DNA of 64,000 nucleotides, from positions 115,675,677-115,739,676 of the forward strand of contig NC_134542.1 in the NCBI RefSeq assembly GCF_050624435.1, written 5' to 3'. Positions 23,406 through 34,680 of the stretch are shown in pieces; position 1 is the first letter of the stretch; each line of letters opens with the position of its first letter. Origin of the DNA: Tenrec ecaudatus. Lineage: Eukaryota; Chordata; Mammalia; Afrosoricida; Tenrecidae. Under the pieces are notes generated by a model that was given only the letters and a program-made list of their open reading frames with translations, was not told where the DNA came from and made no database searches. Made by a program: the position numbers and the translations under genes.

Positions 23406-24455
23406 GCAGTTCCATGAATCCCACTTGAGGAATCTAATATGGGTAGATGTACTCAGTCTTCCTATGCAACACATACAGAAAAAACCAAGAGGCTAAGTCA
23501 GTCCACCAACTGCAATATATAAACCCTCTTATAGGGTCAATAAGACAAGGTTACGGACCCACTGGTGACAAGGCAGAAGTAGGCAATTTCATTACTTACC
23601 ATATCAGATGGGGATGAAGATTGAGTACGATGCTTATTTAAAGCCAAAAAGAGTATTTTATAGTGATAGGTCTATATTAAAATAAACGTTGCTATTATTT
23701 AATTATTACACGGGGAAATAATCTCCCCATTCCTGGAAAACACTTCAAAATTTGGGCTAATCTTTTTCAAATATGCACAATCTTAAAAAAATGGGGGGTG
23801 GGGTAAGCATCATCTATAGTACCACCCTGATCTTTGTCACCTGCAATAACAAAAGGACCTTCTCAACAATGGGACTGCTTCCAAACCACTCTCAGAAGGT
23901 AGTGCCATTTTCAATTACTATCCAGGATCCTCAGTTTAGTCCCTCTCTAAATGGCCCAGAGAAGACCGCCAGCCAGCAGCGCATCAAAGAACCACCAGAG
24001 TTAAAATGATCCAGAATGCCATGGTTCCTCTGCAGAAATTATGCAAGAATTACTGTGAATATTCATGGAACGCAGTATTTACTCTGCAAAGCAAGGCAAG
24101 GCAAGCACGAGAGAAAGAGCTACTTTGGGGGGGGGGGGGGGCGAGGAGGAATCTGCCTCTATAGTCACGAGATAAAGGGAGTTTAATCACCGAAATAACA
24201 AAACTGATAGCAGAGAAAGGACTTTCCATGGAGGTGTTAAGAGCACTAAGACACTTTAGGTTGTGAGATTCCCAGGAGAGACTACGAAAAAGTTTCAGAA
24301 CATGTTATTTTCTCTTTTCAAAGTAGGAATTAGGGAAGATATATGCAGAAAGAAAGCAAAATAGCCATAACAAAAGTTTTGTTTTGATTAAGGCAGAGCC
24401 TTTGTGATATTGGGCACTAATTATTATTTGCACATGGGTGAAATACACCAAATAC
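23406..24455. other. UBXN4 intron 12, unassigned
   Basis: No exon or repeat named, apart from a G15 run at 24127-24141 (CCCC-rich on the transcribed RNA). Confidence 0.5.
24127..24141. repeat. (G)15 homopolymer
   Basis: Fifteen consecutive G. Length may be unreliable in an assembly. Confidence 0.85.
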
Positions 24456-24658
24456 CTTTTTTCTGAATTGCTGGATGATGCCGAGTTTAAGGGTTCGGAC
24501 GCTGCTGCTCTCACAGATGTCCGTGCAGGAGGAGGGTGACTAAACAGGAAGTTGCTAATCAATCTCCAGATGGCCAGGAATGGGTACAGTACAGTCCCCA
24601 GCCATGTCCAAATGTCTCCACCAGAAGAGTGTGCCATGGATGCTGTTGGTCGTCCTGC
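24456..24658 (-). CDS. UBXN4: UBXN4 coding exon 12 (membrane segment)
   Basis: 203 bp. It starts A-G-R-P-T-A-S-M-A-H-S-S-G-G-D. It carries the hydrophobic membrane-embedded segment (from I-W-T-W-L-G-T-V to N-F-L-F-S) that anchors UBXN4 in the ER as a hairpin. A Pro/Ser-rich stretch follows. Acceptor TTGTAG|GCA, donor AAAAAG|GTATTT. Near-identical to human through the membrane part and divergent after it. Confidence 0.95.
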
Positions 24659-24927
24659 CTACAAGGTTAAGAAACAGACGCGATAAAGACCAACCATCCC
24701 AGCCCAATCACAGCATAGTCAAGGTTCCAAATAAATCTATCTTTAGTTCTCACTCAAGAAATATACCAGCTATTTTGAAGAAAATTACACATTTGTAATA
24801 TAATTAACTCTCATAAGAGTCTAATTAAAAAGGGAAAGGGTTCAAACCTTAGTGACATTAAATTCTGTTTTAAGTGTGAGGTTCCAGTTTAGAGTACAGA
24901 AAACTACACTAACCAGAATGTGCATGT

Positions 24928-25395
24928 GGTAGTTATATGATTGTCAATTTGAGAGGATTATGAGTGAAGAGGTGGAGTCTAGTCTGTCACTCAAATCAGA
25001 GCCAAAGAGGCTTCTGTGTGGGCATGGCCTTTTCCTGAGAATTCTGGGAAATCTGGTATTTCCTCCTTGGAGGTGGGAGACTCTCTGCTCACACCCTGGG
25101 AGACATAGCGGACAAGACACATGGACCCACCCTGATGCAGAGCCTGCTACCAGTGCTGAGATGCTTCCAATGACACTGAATCCAAAGCCTTTCTACCCCA
25201 GGCCTGTGATTGTCTACATTCATGAGTCTGAAGAGGACTTTATAAATTGATCTCAGACATCTGGGCTAATATGGACTTGATCTGAACTGGGCTGGGCTGT
25301 TTTCTCAAGGTTCAATTGCTCTTGTATGTAAAACTCTCTCTTATACATATGCATGTTTATGAATTTGTTTCCTTAGTCTACTGAGACTAACAGTG
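24928..25395 (-). repeat. Dispersed repeat family B (copy 3, reversed)
   Basis: Reverse complement of 4858-5412, sharing 'GTCTGAAGAGGACTTTATAA' and 'GTGTGGGCATGGCCTTTTCC'-like blocks. The 96-codon plus frame here is a shadow. Confidence 0.65.
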
Positions 25396-25409
25396 CAGGA
25401 TGGGGCTAT

Positions 25410-25545
25410 CAAGTCTGTGCTGGCACTTTAAGTTGGGACCTTGGAAAAATCATTTAAGCTTTCTGAGCCACCTGCCCTTTATCAGAGATTAAAACATCAT
25501 TGTGAGAATTAAATAGGAATAATGTGTTTTAGACAGTATCATCAT
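25410..25545 (+). mobile_element. MIR
   Basis: 'GGACCTTGGAAAAATCATTT', 'AAGCTTTCTGAGCCACCTG' and 'GTGAGAATTAAATAGGAATA' follow the MIR core. Old. Confidence 0.6.
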
Positions 25546-25564
25546 TGTTGTGTTAGCAGTTTTT

Positions 25565-25990
25565 AAACTGGTTAATGTTCATAGTCGCATTATTCACATT
25601 AACCAGGAAGTGGAACCATCCTAAATTAATTCTATCAATAGATGAAAAGATAAACAAAATGTGGAAAACACACACAACTGAATATTATTCAGCCATAACA
25701 AATATAACACAGCTGAACATTTGCTCTGTGAAACATGCTAGACATAAAAAGTCACATAACCCTCCTTCTATGAACTGTCTAGTAAGTTAAGAGCAGAGTT
25801 GTGGATTAGAAGAGAGGGAAATGGGCTTAAAGATGAAAAGCTTCTGTTTCAGGTAATGAAAAGTTCTGGACACAAAGAGTGATGACAGTCATAGAACATT
25901 CTCGATAAAATCAATGTCACTGAGTTATATACAAAAATAGGTTATAAGGTATATGCTTTGTTATATGTATCTTACGATAACATATTTAAA
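25565..25990 (+). mobile_element. Old L1 3' end
   Basis: 'TCGCATTATTCACATTAACC' and 'AATATTATTCAGCCATAACA' are typical of L1M ORF2/3'UTR. It ends near an ACATATTTAAATGG decay. Confidence 0.7.
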
Positions 25991-26082
25991 TGGTTCGAAT
26001 GGAAATTTTTGTTAGTAACCACAATTTTAAAATCTGAAGGAGAAAAAAGCATCTAAAAACAAAACAAAAAAACATGGGACAC

Positions 26083-26272
26083 TCAAACTCACTGCCACAG
26101 ATTCGACTCATAGTGACTCTATATGACTGCCTCTGTGTGTTTCTGACACTGGAACTCTAAAGAAGCAGAAAGCCTTGTATTTCTCCCAAGGAGCAGCTGG
26201 TGGTTTCAAACTACTAACCCTGCAGTAAGCAGCCCAAATGCATAACCACTACACCAATAGAGCTTCTGGTAA
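26083..26272 (-). mobile_element. AfroSINE
   Basis: The reverse strand shows the full order from 'GAAGCTCTATTGGTGTAGTG' (head) to 'GAGTCACTATGAGTCGAATC'. Confidence 0.85.
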
Positions 26273-26275
26273 ATA

Positions 26276-27060
26276 ATACATCCCTACATCAATAAAAAAT
26301 AACTGTCATGGATTATTACACAAATACTGATATTCTTTCCTGCTGTTCATTTTCCGTACAAACACTCCTCAATTATCAACATTCTCATTGCCTTATAATC
26401 CGCATGCAAAACTTAAAATTCTCCAGTGATGTCTCCAATGGTCCCTGCCCCACGTAGAGCTGTGGTTGGGCCTGGGGTATTCCCCATGGGCCACCCCAAA
26501 TAAGTACTATAGGTCCTGGTGGCACCAGCTCACATGAGGAATGGCAACTGATTGGTCATGAGGTGCCTGCCTTTTCTCATTTGTTCTCACTGTCTTGATT
26601 GGGGGTAGGAGGGCATGGGGCAACAGTGGGTTGTGAGTTGTAAGTAGGAGACTCGGCAGTGGGGGAGCAGGTGGAGAAAGGAAGTAGCACGAGGTTAGGG
26701 CAGATGGAAGGTAAGTGGGGTCATCACCCAGGGTGGGGCAGGGGGAAGCAGGCAAGTCCCAACCCCTATAGGCTTGAAGGTGGTAGGAAGGACGTAGGGG
26801 GGAACGCGACCAGCTGCATCATATCTGTTCTGAGACGTGCACCAAACAGATAGATGATCAGCGAGCAACTTCAGACACACACACACACCTAGGCACCAAA
26901 GCCAGTGTGGCCCCTCATTCACATAACATGGATTTTACATATTGACCTGGATTTTGGTTAAGTGAGATATGGGTATATATAAAATATATAGGTAAGGAGA
27001 ACAAGATGAAAGTTAAACCATTTATCCAATGTCTTACAAATAACACTAGCGACACAAATA
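26276..27060. other. UBXN4 intron 11, unassigned
   Basis: Contains an (AC)n tract at 26874-26888. Otherwise nothing named. Confidence 0.5.
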
Positions 27061-27063
27061 CAT

Positions 27064-27975
27064 GAGGAGGTACCCCCTGCCAAGTGGAATTTTATCCCCA
27101 AAACCTATGTATTTAATTTTTTTCACAAAACAATCTATCACCTTCAAAGTGTTCTCTACCACACTTAATACATTTGTCAAATCTGTGTTTCCATTCTTGG
27201 AAACATTTTTCAAACTCATCTGGTTGATGACTAACAGCACCTTACATCTTTTTTTTTCTTCACCTATTCTACATCGTTAAATTGCTGTCTTTTAATGTCC
27301 ATCCTTTATTTGCAGAAAGAAAAAGAAGTTGCATGGAGTGAGGTCAGGTGACTCAGATGCGTGGGCAAAAGAGGCATGCTGTTTTTGCCAAAAACTGGTA
27401 CAATGAGATGGCTGAGTGAGCAGGTGCATTGTTGTGGTGGCAAAACCTGTTCCCCTTCAGCCAGAAATCAGGTCTTTTTTGTCGCACACTGTTATGCTAT
27501 CTTTTCAGAACCTCTAATTAGAAAGTTTCATTAACAGTCTGACCTAGTGGAACGAACTTCAACAATTTCGTCCGTTCAGGAAGTTGATGAACATCCAAAA
27601 TGAGGTTTGTCACTCATGGGCATTTTACCTTTTTTGAAATGAGAAAAACACTCGTATACTTGCGTTTTCTCCCATAGCGCTGTCCTTATAAGCTGTGTTC
27701 AATATCACAACAGTTTCTGTGGCATTTTTCCATAGCAGGCAACAAAATTTCACAGCTGCACACTATTCTCTTAAATTTGTCATCACATTAAAACTAGGTT
27801 CGAGCAATACTGCTTCTATGAAAAAAATCACTGTGACCAGAGAGAACCTTCCCAGGTGACGCTAGTAGGTAACTAACGCAAAGCAAGTTGCTAGATACTT
27901 GCCTACAGGGAAAAATGCACACTACCAAAGCTCTGACCAGCAGTTTTTTTCCTGTTTTTTTGGTACCCCCTTGTA
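27064..27975 (-). mobile_element. Mariner element, internally deleted (M1)
   Basis: The ends carry GGTACCCCC-type TIR sequence. Minus-strand fragments of a mariner transposase are visible (F-P-E-R-T-like linker; ...V-S-K-N-G-N-T-D-L-T-N-V-L near the C-terminal end) and match M3. About 0.9 kb against 1.3 kb full length; several stops. Confidence 0.75.
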
Positions 27976-28103
27976 TAAAGCACGTGATATTAGAAAAATA
28001 TTAAACTGTTTATGTGAACAACCCCTTTGTATTTCCCTTCCACAATTACAAGAAATACTCAAGAATAGAACAGGATTCCAAAACTATACATGTATATACA
28101 TAC

Positions 28104-28235
28104 TGGCAACAGCACCACTGAAGCACTTGGGGCAAGTTCCAAATCCAGCAACTTCTTTTTATAATCTTCTTTGGTAAATTCTCTCCTGGGGAACATGGTG
28201 GCTAACGAAAAATTCCCGTAAGTGTTGCCAACAGT
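28104..28235 (-). CDS. UBXN4: UBXN4 coding exon 11 (second half of UBX domain)
   Basis: 132 bp, exactly 44 codons. It encodes T-V-G-N-T-Y-G-N-F-S-L-A-T-M-F-P-R-R-E-F-..., ending A-S-V-V-L-L-P. The F-P-R turn is the signature p97-binding loop of UBX domains and is intact. Acceptor TTACAG, donor CCA|GTATGT. Near-identical to human. Confidence 0.96.
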
Positions 28236-29152
28236 CTGTAATGTAATGTAACAAAAAAAGTTACACTCTGACAGTGATGGCTTTTTAAAATGTTACATTA
28301 TTCATATGACTCCAAATGACTGTTTTAATTAAAATTATCTTAATTTTAAAGTTCACAAATGTACAAAGTTCAAAAGCATTTTATACTTGAAAATGTAAGT
28401 TGAAAAGCTATCAAAGTCCAATTATATTTCTCAAAGCTTCTATAACTCAAAAGTGACCACAATGTAAATAATGAGAATTCTTAAAATTGAATAAAAAATT
28501 TAAATAAATTGAAAACAAACAAACAACAACAACCCATAAACATTTATACATCTATATGAATCTCTTTAAATATATGGCTGCAATTCAGTTATTAGGGCTT
28601 TTACTCTCATTTGGTGAGTCTATCAGTCAATATTTGCATTATAATTACCTTTTATTTAAAAATTTACATTACACCTTTCTTCTCTTCATATATGTAACTT
28701 ATTTCAATTGTTTTAAGCTCATCTTAAGGCATAAATTGGTCCACTGTCAACTGTACCATATACATAATCCCAATTCCAGGAACCTACCTACACTGGGCAG
28801 GCATTACCATCACTTGCACAATCCTGACTTACTGAAACTTACAGAACCTTAGCAAGCTATTTTACACTTTCCCTAAAAGACTACATAGAAAGGCTTAACT
28901 ACATTTGTTTCTCGTGATTTTTACTTCTATTCATACATGAGAGGGCTTCAAGAAGCTCATCTTTCAGTTCCATTTACTACGAGCTTTTTGTGCATAGATG
29001 CACCACAACACCTCAAAGATGTCTTCTCCTTCCCTCCTGGGGATAAATCCTGATTTCTTCACACTCTTCATATTCTGTCTTGAAACTTCCCCTCCCATAG
29101 CTTAATAATCTACACATCTATCTTTAATATGTAACTCGAGACCTATGTTTAC
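28236..29152. other. UBXN4 intron 10
   Basis: AT-rich; no element named. Confidence 0.5.
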
Positions 29153-29255
29153 CTGTGCAGCAAACTGTCTTGCTTCCTCTAGTGGAGCATCAGAAGGGAA
29201 CTGATTTGTAAAGGAAGAGCCATCCGGAAGACGGAACTGAATTCTAGCAATAGCC
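29153..29255 (-). CDS. UBXN4: UBXN4 coding exon 10 (first half of UBX domain)
   Basis: 103 bp. It encodes A-I-A-R-I-Q-F-R-L-P-D-G-S-S-F-T-N-Q-F, then A-P-L-E-E-A-R-Q-F-A-A-Q, the ubiquitin-like beta-alpha start of the UBX domain. Acceptor TTTCACAG|G, donor GCACAG|GTAAAC. The junction codon with exon 9 is AG|G (Arg), where human has Ser. Confidence 0.96.
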
Positions 29256-29394
29256 CTGTGAAAACGCAAAGTTCCATTCAGAATCTGCACCGGTATGTAT
29301 TTATTCTCAAAAACTATGATTAAAGATTAGCAAAAACAGGAAGTAGAATTGTGCAAAAATCAAGGTTTTTTTCTCTCTCTCAGGTCTTTTGTTA

Positions 29395-29793
29395 TTTTTT
29401 AGTAACATCTTTATTGAGACCTAAGTAACATAACATAAAACTTACCCTACCCTTTTTATACAAGGGAGCGGTTTTCAGTATATTCAGAGTTGAACTACCA
29501 TCATCACTATGAACTCAAGAATATTGTCATCATTCCAAAAATACTCATTAGCTCTCATCCATTCCCCCACGGCATCCCAGCCACTGGCAACCACTAGTCT
29601 ACCGTCAGCATCAAAGCAATGCTCTATTCTGGACTTTGCCTACAAAAGGGGTCATATGAAATATATGTACCCTTTTATAATTCAGTATGTTTTCAAGGTT
29701 CATCTATACTATAACATGTACTTCTTTTACTGCCAAATCATATTCGACTGTATGAACTATACCAATTTTTGTTTATCCTTTCATGAGCAAATG
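29395..29793 (-). mobile_element. Old L1, 3' part (minus orientation)
   Basis: 'CTTTATTGAGACCTAAGTAA' and 'CAGCCACTGGCAACCACTAG' are typical of reversed L1 3'UTR. The same L1 continues at 30343, after the (GAGT)n insertion, and at 31373. Confidence 0.65.
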
Positions 29794-29808
29794 GACATTG
29801 GTATTCTT
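29794..29808. repeat. Flanking duplication, left copy, of the (GAGT)n block
   Basis: GACATTGGTATTCTT, identical to 30328-30342. Confidence 0.9.
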
Positions 29809-30327
29809 TTCTTCTTCTTTGTGAGAGAGTGAGTGAGAGTGAGTGAGTGAGAGAGTGAGAGAGTGAGTGAGACTGAGTGAGAGTATGACAGTGAGTGAGT
29901 GAGAGAGTGAGTGAGTGGGTGAGACTGAGTGAGTGAGAGAGTGAGTGAGTGAGTGAGAGAGTGAGTGAGTGAGTGAGTGAGAGAGTGAGAGAGTGAGTGA
30001 GACTGAGTGAGAGTATGACAGTGAGTGAGTGAGAGAGTGAGTGAGTGGGTGGGTGAGACTGAGTGAGTGAGAGAGTGAGTGAGTGAGTGAGAGAGTGAGT
30101 GAGTGAGAGAGTGAGAGAGTGAGTGAGTGAGAGAGTGAGAGAGTGAGAGTGAGTGAGAGAGTGAGAGAGTGAGACAGAGAGTGAGATAGTGAGTGAGTAA
30201 GACAGTGAGTGAGTGAGAGCGTAAGACAATGAGTGAGTGAGAGAGTGAGTGAGTGAGTGAGAGAGTGAGTGAGTGAATGAGAGAGTGAGTGAGAAAGACA
30301 GTGAGTGAGTGAGTGCGAGAGTGAGTC
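29809..30327. repeat. 519-bp (GAGT)n/(GA)n simple-repeat insertion
   Basis: Starts TTCTTCTTCTTTG, then about 500 bp of GAGT and GA units. A higher-order repeat is present: GACTGAGTGAGAGTATGACA at 29871 recurs at 30001, a 130-bp period. Perfect 15-bp duplications flank it and the L1 sequence continues across, so the block was inserted. The long minus-strand Ser-Leu-Thr-His frames are artefacts of the repeat. Confidence 0.9.
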
Positions 30328-30342
30328 GACATTGGTATTCTT
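30328..30342. repeat. Flanking duplication, right copy, of the (GAGT)n block
   Basis: GACATTGGTATTCTT, identical to 29794-29808. Confidence 0.9.
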
Positions 30343-30761
30343 ACCAGTTTCTAGGAATTACAAAAAATGTTGCTATGAACATTCACAAACCATTTTTTTG
30401 TGTGTATATATTTTCAATTCTCTTGACTATGAACCAAAGAGTAGAATTGCTGGGAAATACAGTTTGACATTTTGAGGAGCTGTTGCATTCTTAAAGTGGG
30501 TCATTCAAGAATTCCACCCACAATGTATAAGGTTCTAATTTCTCCACAATCTCAGAAACGTCTGTTAAGTTTTTCAGTTTACTTATCATACTGGTGTAAA
30601 GTGATTTTAAAGTAATATGCATTTCTCTAATGACTAATGATATTTGGCATTTTATCATGTACTCGTAGGTCACTTGCATCTCTTCTATGAAGAAATGCTT
30701 ATTCTTAGCCTTGCCAATTTTAAACTGGTGTTTGGTTTATTATTGAGTTATGAGTTGTTTT
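30343..30761 (-). mobile_element. Old L1, continued
   Basis: Continuation of the reversed L1 ('AAAATGTTGCTATGAACATT', 'GTGGGTCATTCAAGAATTCC'). Confidence 0.65.
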
Positions 30762-31372
30762 TTTTAAAGATAATTTTCTTGGAGACTCTTACAGCTCTTA
30801 TAACAATTCATACATCAATTGTATCAAGCATATTGGTACATACAAGTATGTTGCCATCATTATTTTATAAACATCTACCCTCTATCTGAGCTCTTGGTAT
30901 CAGCTCCTCTTTCCCCCCCTCCCCCATCCATGACCCTTTGATAAATTATAAATTATTATTATTTTCATATCTTACACTGACCATTGTTCTCCCTTCCCTC
31001 AGGATTTCTGTTGTTCTTGCCTCTGGTGGGAAGGCGGTGTGGTTTTGCATCGATCATTGCAGTCAGTTCTCCCTTCCTCCTCTCCTCTCCCCACCTTCCC
31101 CCTACCCTCCTCCTTCTGTTCCATAGGGTGGGAGTGTTGTGTGTGTGTGTGTCTGTGATAAGCTCTTATCTGTACCAGTATACATACTCCAGGTCTAGCC
31201 AGAACTAAAAGGTAAGTTTGGGGCCATGAGGTTGAGGAAGCGTCAAGGAAACAGGAATATTCTATGTTTCAACAATGCTATACTGCGCCCTAGTTGACTC
31301 ATCCCTTCCTTGTGAACCTTCTGCTAGGGGATGTTCCATTATCTACAGATGGGTTTGAGGTCTAAGAGTTCT
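30762..31372 (-). mobile_element. LAT retroposon copy 4
   Basis: The reversed family 3' end 'GACTCTTACAGCTCTTATAA' and 'TCATACATCAATTGTATCAA' run to a 5' truncation near 31372, inside the old L1. Confidence 0.8.
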
Positions 31373-33060
31373 TTATATATTCTAGGAACAAGTCCCTTAT
31401 CAGAGACATATCTGTATTCTTCCCAATTCTGTGGTTTGCATTTTAACTTTCCTAATGGTGTCCTTTGAAGCACAAGCGTTTTTGATTTTGAAGAAGTCTA
31501 ATTTAATTTTTCTTTTGCTACTTATGCTTGTGATGTTCTATCTAAAATAACACTGCTTACTACAGATTGTAAAAATTTTCTCCTTTGTTTTCTTCTAAGA
31601 GCTTCTTACTTATAGTTAAACACTTAACCTATTTTGAGTTAGTTTTTTTGTTTTCCCAGCACTTTTAGGGCATATAATTCACATATCATACAATCCAATA
31701 TTTCAATCACATCAAGAAGAGTTGTACAATCATCACCACAATCAGTTTTAGAACATTTCCTTCAATCTTATACTCCTTGCTATTAGCAACTCATTTTCCC
31801 CCAATTTTCTCCACCACACATTCAAGGAACCATTAAACCAGATACTTTGTCTCTAAATTTACCTCTCCTGGATTTCATATACAGAAAAAGATTAAAAAAC
31901 AAACAACAGAAAGAAAAAAACTAACAAGAATAACAATGTAAAACAGATAAAAACCTCAATCAAAAAAAAAGCTATCTGCTTATTTTTCATCTGACAGGAA
32001 GAAATGCTGAGGTGCAAGAAGAGAGTCGTGCTAGCTAGGATGGTTACGGTTACATGGCAACTTGACCGGGCTATGACTGTCAGTGTTTGGGCAATTATAT
32101 AATGATGCAATTTGATAATTATTTAATGATAAAATTAGGCAGTTGTATAACTATGTAGTCCTATGTTTTGTGATCTGATGTAGTTATCCCTCATTTGTGC
32201 ATAATATGGATGTTTGCATATGACCTCAATTTTGGAATTTAACCTTGCTAGTAGGTAGTCATTTTGCATTATCACCACTTATTGAATGACCCGCTCCACC
32301 AGTCAATCTTGCTAGGGGTTGGAAAGCAGTTAATGCTCATGATCATTTTAGGCCTCAGATTTTTTTATATTATCAGTCTAATATTTCTGTAAGTTCTATG
32401 CATTTATGACATGTAAATAATTACATGTAAATAATTACATGTCATATAAGAAGTCCAAATTTATTCTTTTGCTTGTCTGAGCACAATTTGTCGAAAAGAC
32501 TAATTTTTCTCCAGTTTTGGGTTAAAAAAATTATTTCCTGGCAATCAATGTTACTCCGATTGATCTGTATTACAAGTGTATTCACAGCATCTTGGCTACT
32601 GTAATTTTGAAATTGGAAAATGTGATTCCTCCAAGTTTGTTTGTCATTTTCAAAATTGTTTTTGCTAATCCAAAATTTCCATGTGAGTCTTAAAATCCGA
32701 CTGTCCATTTCCACAAAATAGCTGCCAACTGAGACTTTGATAGATTGAATTCAATCCATATCAGAGTTGAGAGAGCATTTATTTCCATCAACAATTTTAT
32801 GTCTTCTGATCTATGAACACGGGATTTCTTCTGTTATTTAGGTGTTCTTTTTTTTCCCTCCAACAGTTTTATTGGCTGATAATTCACATATCATACAATC
32901 CATTATTTTTAGGTGTTCTTCCAATGTCTTACAGTTTTTACACTCTGTGGTTAAATTTATTCCTAAGTATCTTATTCTTTTTGGAAAAGCATTTTTTAAG
33001 TTATTTTCTTATTTATAGGCATAATGCATGTGTTTTTGTTAGTTGTTATTTTGATTTTTA
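31373..33060 (-). mobile_element. Old L1, upstream part, with other old repeats
   Basis: 'AAGAGTTCTTTATATATTCT' and 'CAAGTCCCTTATCAGAGACA' continue the reversed L1. 32380-33000 reads as reversed ORF2 ('GTCTTCTGATCTATGAACAC'). 32030-32355 is a different element (family C). Confidence 0.6.
32030..32355 (+). repeat. Dispersed repeat family C (copy 1)
   Basis: Shares 'GCTAGGATGGTTACGGTTAC' (compare 44982), 'ATATAATGATG', 'TAGTCATCC'-like and 'TTTTGCATTATCACCACTTA'-like blocks with 44975-45335. Confidence 0.5.
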
Positions 33061-33064
33061 TTGT

Positions 33065-33300
33065 TTTTCTGTACTTGAAACCCAGGCTAGGCAAATCTAA
33101 AGAGACAATAACCGGATTAATGGTTTCTGGGGATATGGCAGAAGTTGTGGGGAAATGGGGAGCTAATAATAATGAGCACCAGAAGGAAGAGCCTGTCCTA
33201 AAGTGGACTGTGGTGATGACTGCCCAACACTTCTCAATGTGCTTGAACTATTGAATTCAGGGTAGATGAATTACATCCCAACAAAACTGCTTTAAAAAAA
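33065..33300 (+). mobile_element. Old L1 3' end
   Basis: 'AATGGTTTCTGGGGATATGG' and 'GAACTATTGAATTCAGGGTA' then 'GAATTACATCCCAACAAAAC', a common L1M 3'UTR pattern. Confidence 0.55.
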
Positions 33301-33671
33301 TACCAGATACAAACAAAGAAAATAGTAACCTAGCTTACCTAGCAGGATATACTGGAAATCTGAATTTTCTCTGTTGAACTTAATTTTGTTTTGGGAATAG
33401 TCTTTCCTATGCTTTCCCATGTCAGAGAGTTCAGCAGTTATCTTTCCCTCACCACCTTCATTACAGGGGTGCTCTGACACCTACCCAAACTCAAAGTCCA
33501 TACAAATGGGCAGATGGGTCAATCATATGTCTATTTAATGACTCTGCTTTGAACCTTGAGGAGTACAGGATTCATTTTTTTCTCTTGGATCATAATCTCA
33601 AGATCCTAAAGATACAAGGAACCACTGGGCTCCCCTGGATTTTTGTATAACTTTCCTGACAAAGAAGAAGC

Positions 33672-33687
33672 AACTAAAGAGATAAAA
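33672..33687. repeat. Target-site duplication of LAT copy 5 (left)
   Basis: AACTAAAGAGATAAAA, identical to 33817-33832. Confidence 0.92.
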
Positions 33688-33816
33688 CAAAGTAGAAAGC
33701 AAATGTTTGGAGAACGATGATGGCAACAAATGTACAAATGTGCTGGACACAATGGATGTACGTATGGACTATGATAAGCGTTGTACAAGCCCCCAATAAA
33801 GTGATTAAAAAAACAA
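33688..33816 (+). mobile_element. LAT retroposon copy 5 (129-bp 3' fragment with perfect TSD)
   Basis: Only the last 129 bp of the family: 'GTAGAAAGCAAATGTTTGGA' through 'CCCCCAATAAAGTGATTAAA' plus A tail. The 16-bp duplication makes the boundaries certain and fixes the 3' end of the family. Confidence 0.93.
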
Positions 33817-33832
33817 AACTAAAGAGATAAAA

Positions 33833-34275
33833 AGAAGGAGAGAGGCAGGAGAAAAGGTCCTAATGACATCCTTTAGGCCTATGAACCCAGAAATGTCTAA
33901 CCCAATGCACCACTGGATTTTCCAATTGCAGATTGGGAAATTTCAATTGCATATTGCATTTATGTATTCTTTCTTTTGCTTAATACTATTTGACTTGAGA
34001 TTCTGACACTTGCAACTCAAGAATCTTAGTACACATGAGATAATCATTATAGTACATTTTCTGCATATAGGTTCTATCTCTTAAAAATAAAAGATTTGAG
34101 CCCTTTATATTATATTTTACTACTGTTATAAATTCACATTCATTGTAAACAACACTAATAGCTCCCAAACCGTTTAATATGTCCTTCTGGAATTGAAAAC
34201 TTTATAACATACATACATGGATGTTAAAAACCTCCTCAGCCCAGATGAGAACAAAGATGTTTTGGCAAATTGTAC
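33833..34275. other. UBXN4 intron 9, unassigned
   Basis: No element named. Confidence 0.5.
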
Positions 34276-34403
34276 CTTCTTTCTCTTGCGTAAGATTCCC
34301 TCTTAGCTTCCATTTCTGCCTGTCTGGCCAGCAAAGCAGCTGCTTTGGCAGCTTCCACTTCTTCTTTTGACTTTGCAAAACGAGCAGCTCTTTCTGCACG
34401 GTC
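34276..34403 (-). CDS. UBXN4: UBXN4 coding exon 9 (coiled coil)
   Basis: 128 bp. It encodes D-R-A-E-R-A-A-R-F-A-K-S-K-E-E-V-E-A-A-K-A-A..., ending E-S-Y-A-R-E-R. Highly charged helix before the UBX domain. Acceptor TTTTAAAG, donor GAAAGAAG|GTACAA. Close to human, with K-to-R and V-to-A changes. Confidence 0.96.
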
Positions 34404-34589
34404 CTTTAAAACAACGGTGAGGTGCTTATTATCTTTCACTGCCAGAATGATGCATTCACGTATTTCCCAACCCAAGCTTGAGAGGAACACAAATATGCAA
34501 GGTATTCCTTAAGACTCATATATGAATTACAGAATTCTAGATCTGCTCATTTTTATCTAATGCCAGGGATCTGAAGTTATTATAAATAA

Positions 34590-34680
34590 ACAAGGTCTTT
34601 ATTTTGCTCAGTGTATCTCCAGATCAGATGTCAGGCACGTAATAGATGCTCTTTAAGTATTTATTAAATGAACAGACACT
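34590..34680 (+). mobile_element. L2 3' tail
   Basis: 'GTGTATCTCCAGATCAGATG' then 'GGCACGTAATAGATGCTCTT' and 'TATTTATTAAATGAACAG' match the L2 terminal consensus. Confidence 0.65.

Noticed and set aside
24960-25250. 96-codon plus-strand frame
   Set aside because: It lies entirely in dispersed repeat family B, in reverse orientation.
29738-30332. Two long minus-strand frames rich in Ser-Leu-Thr-His
   Set aside because: They are translations of the GAGT simple repeat; no family or composition of a real protein.
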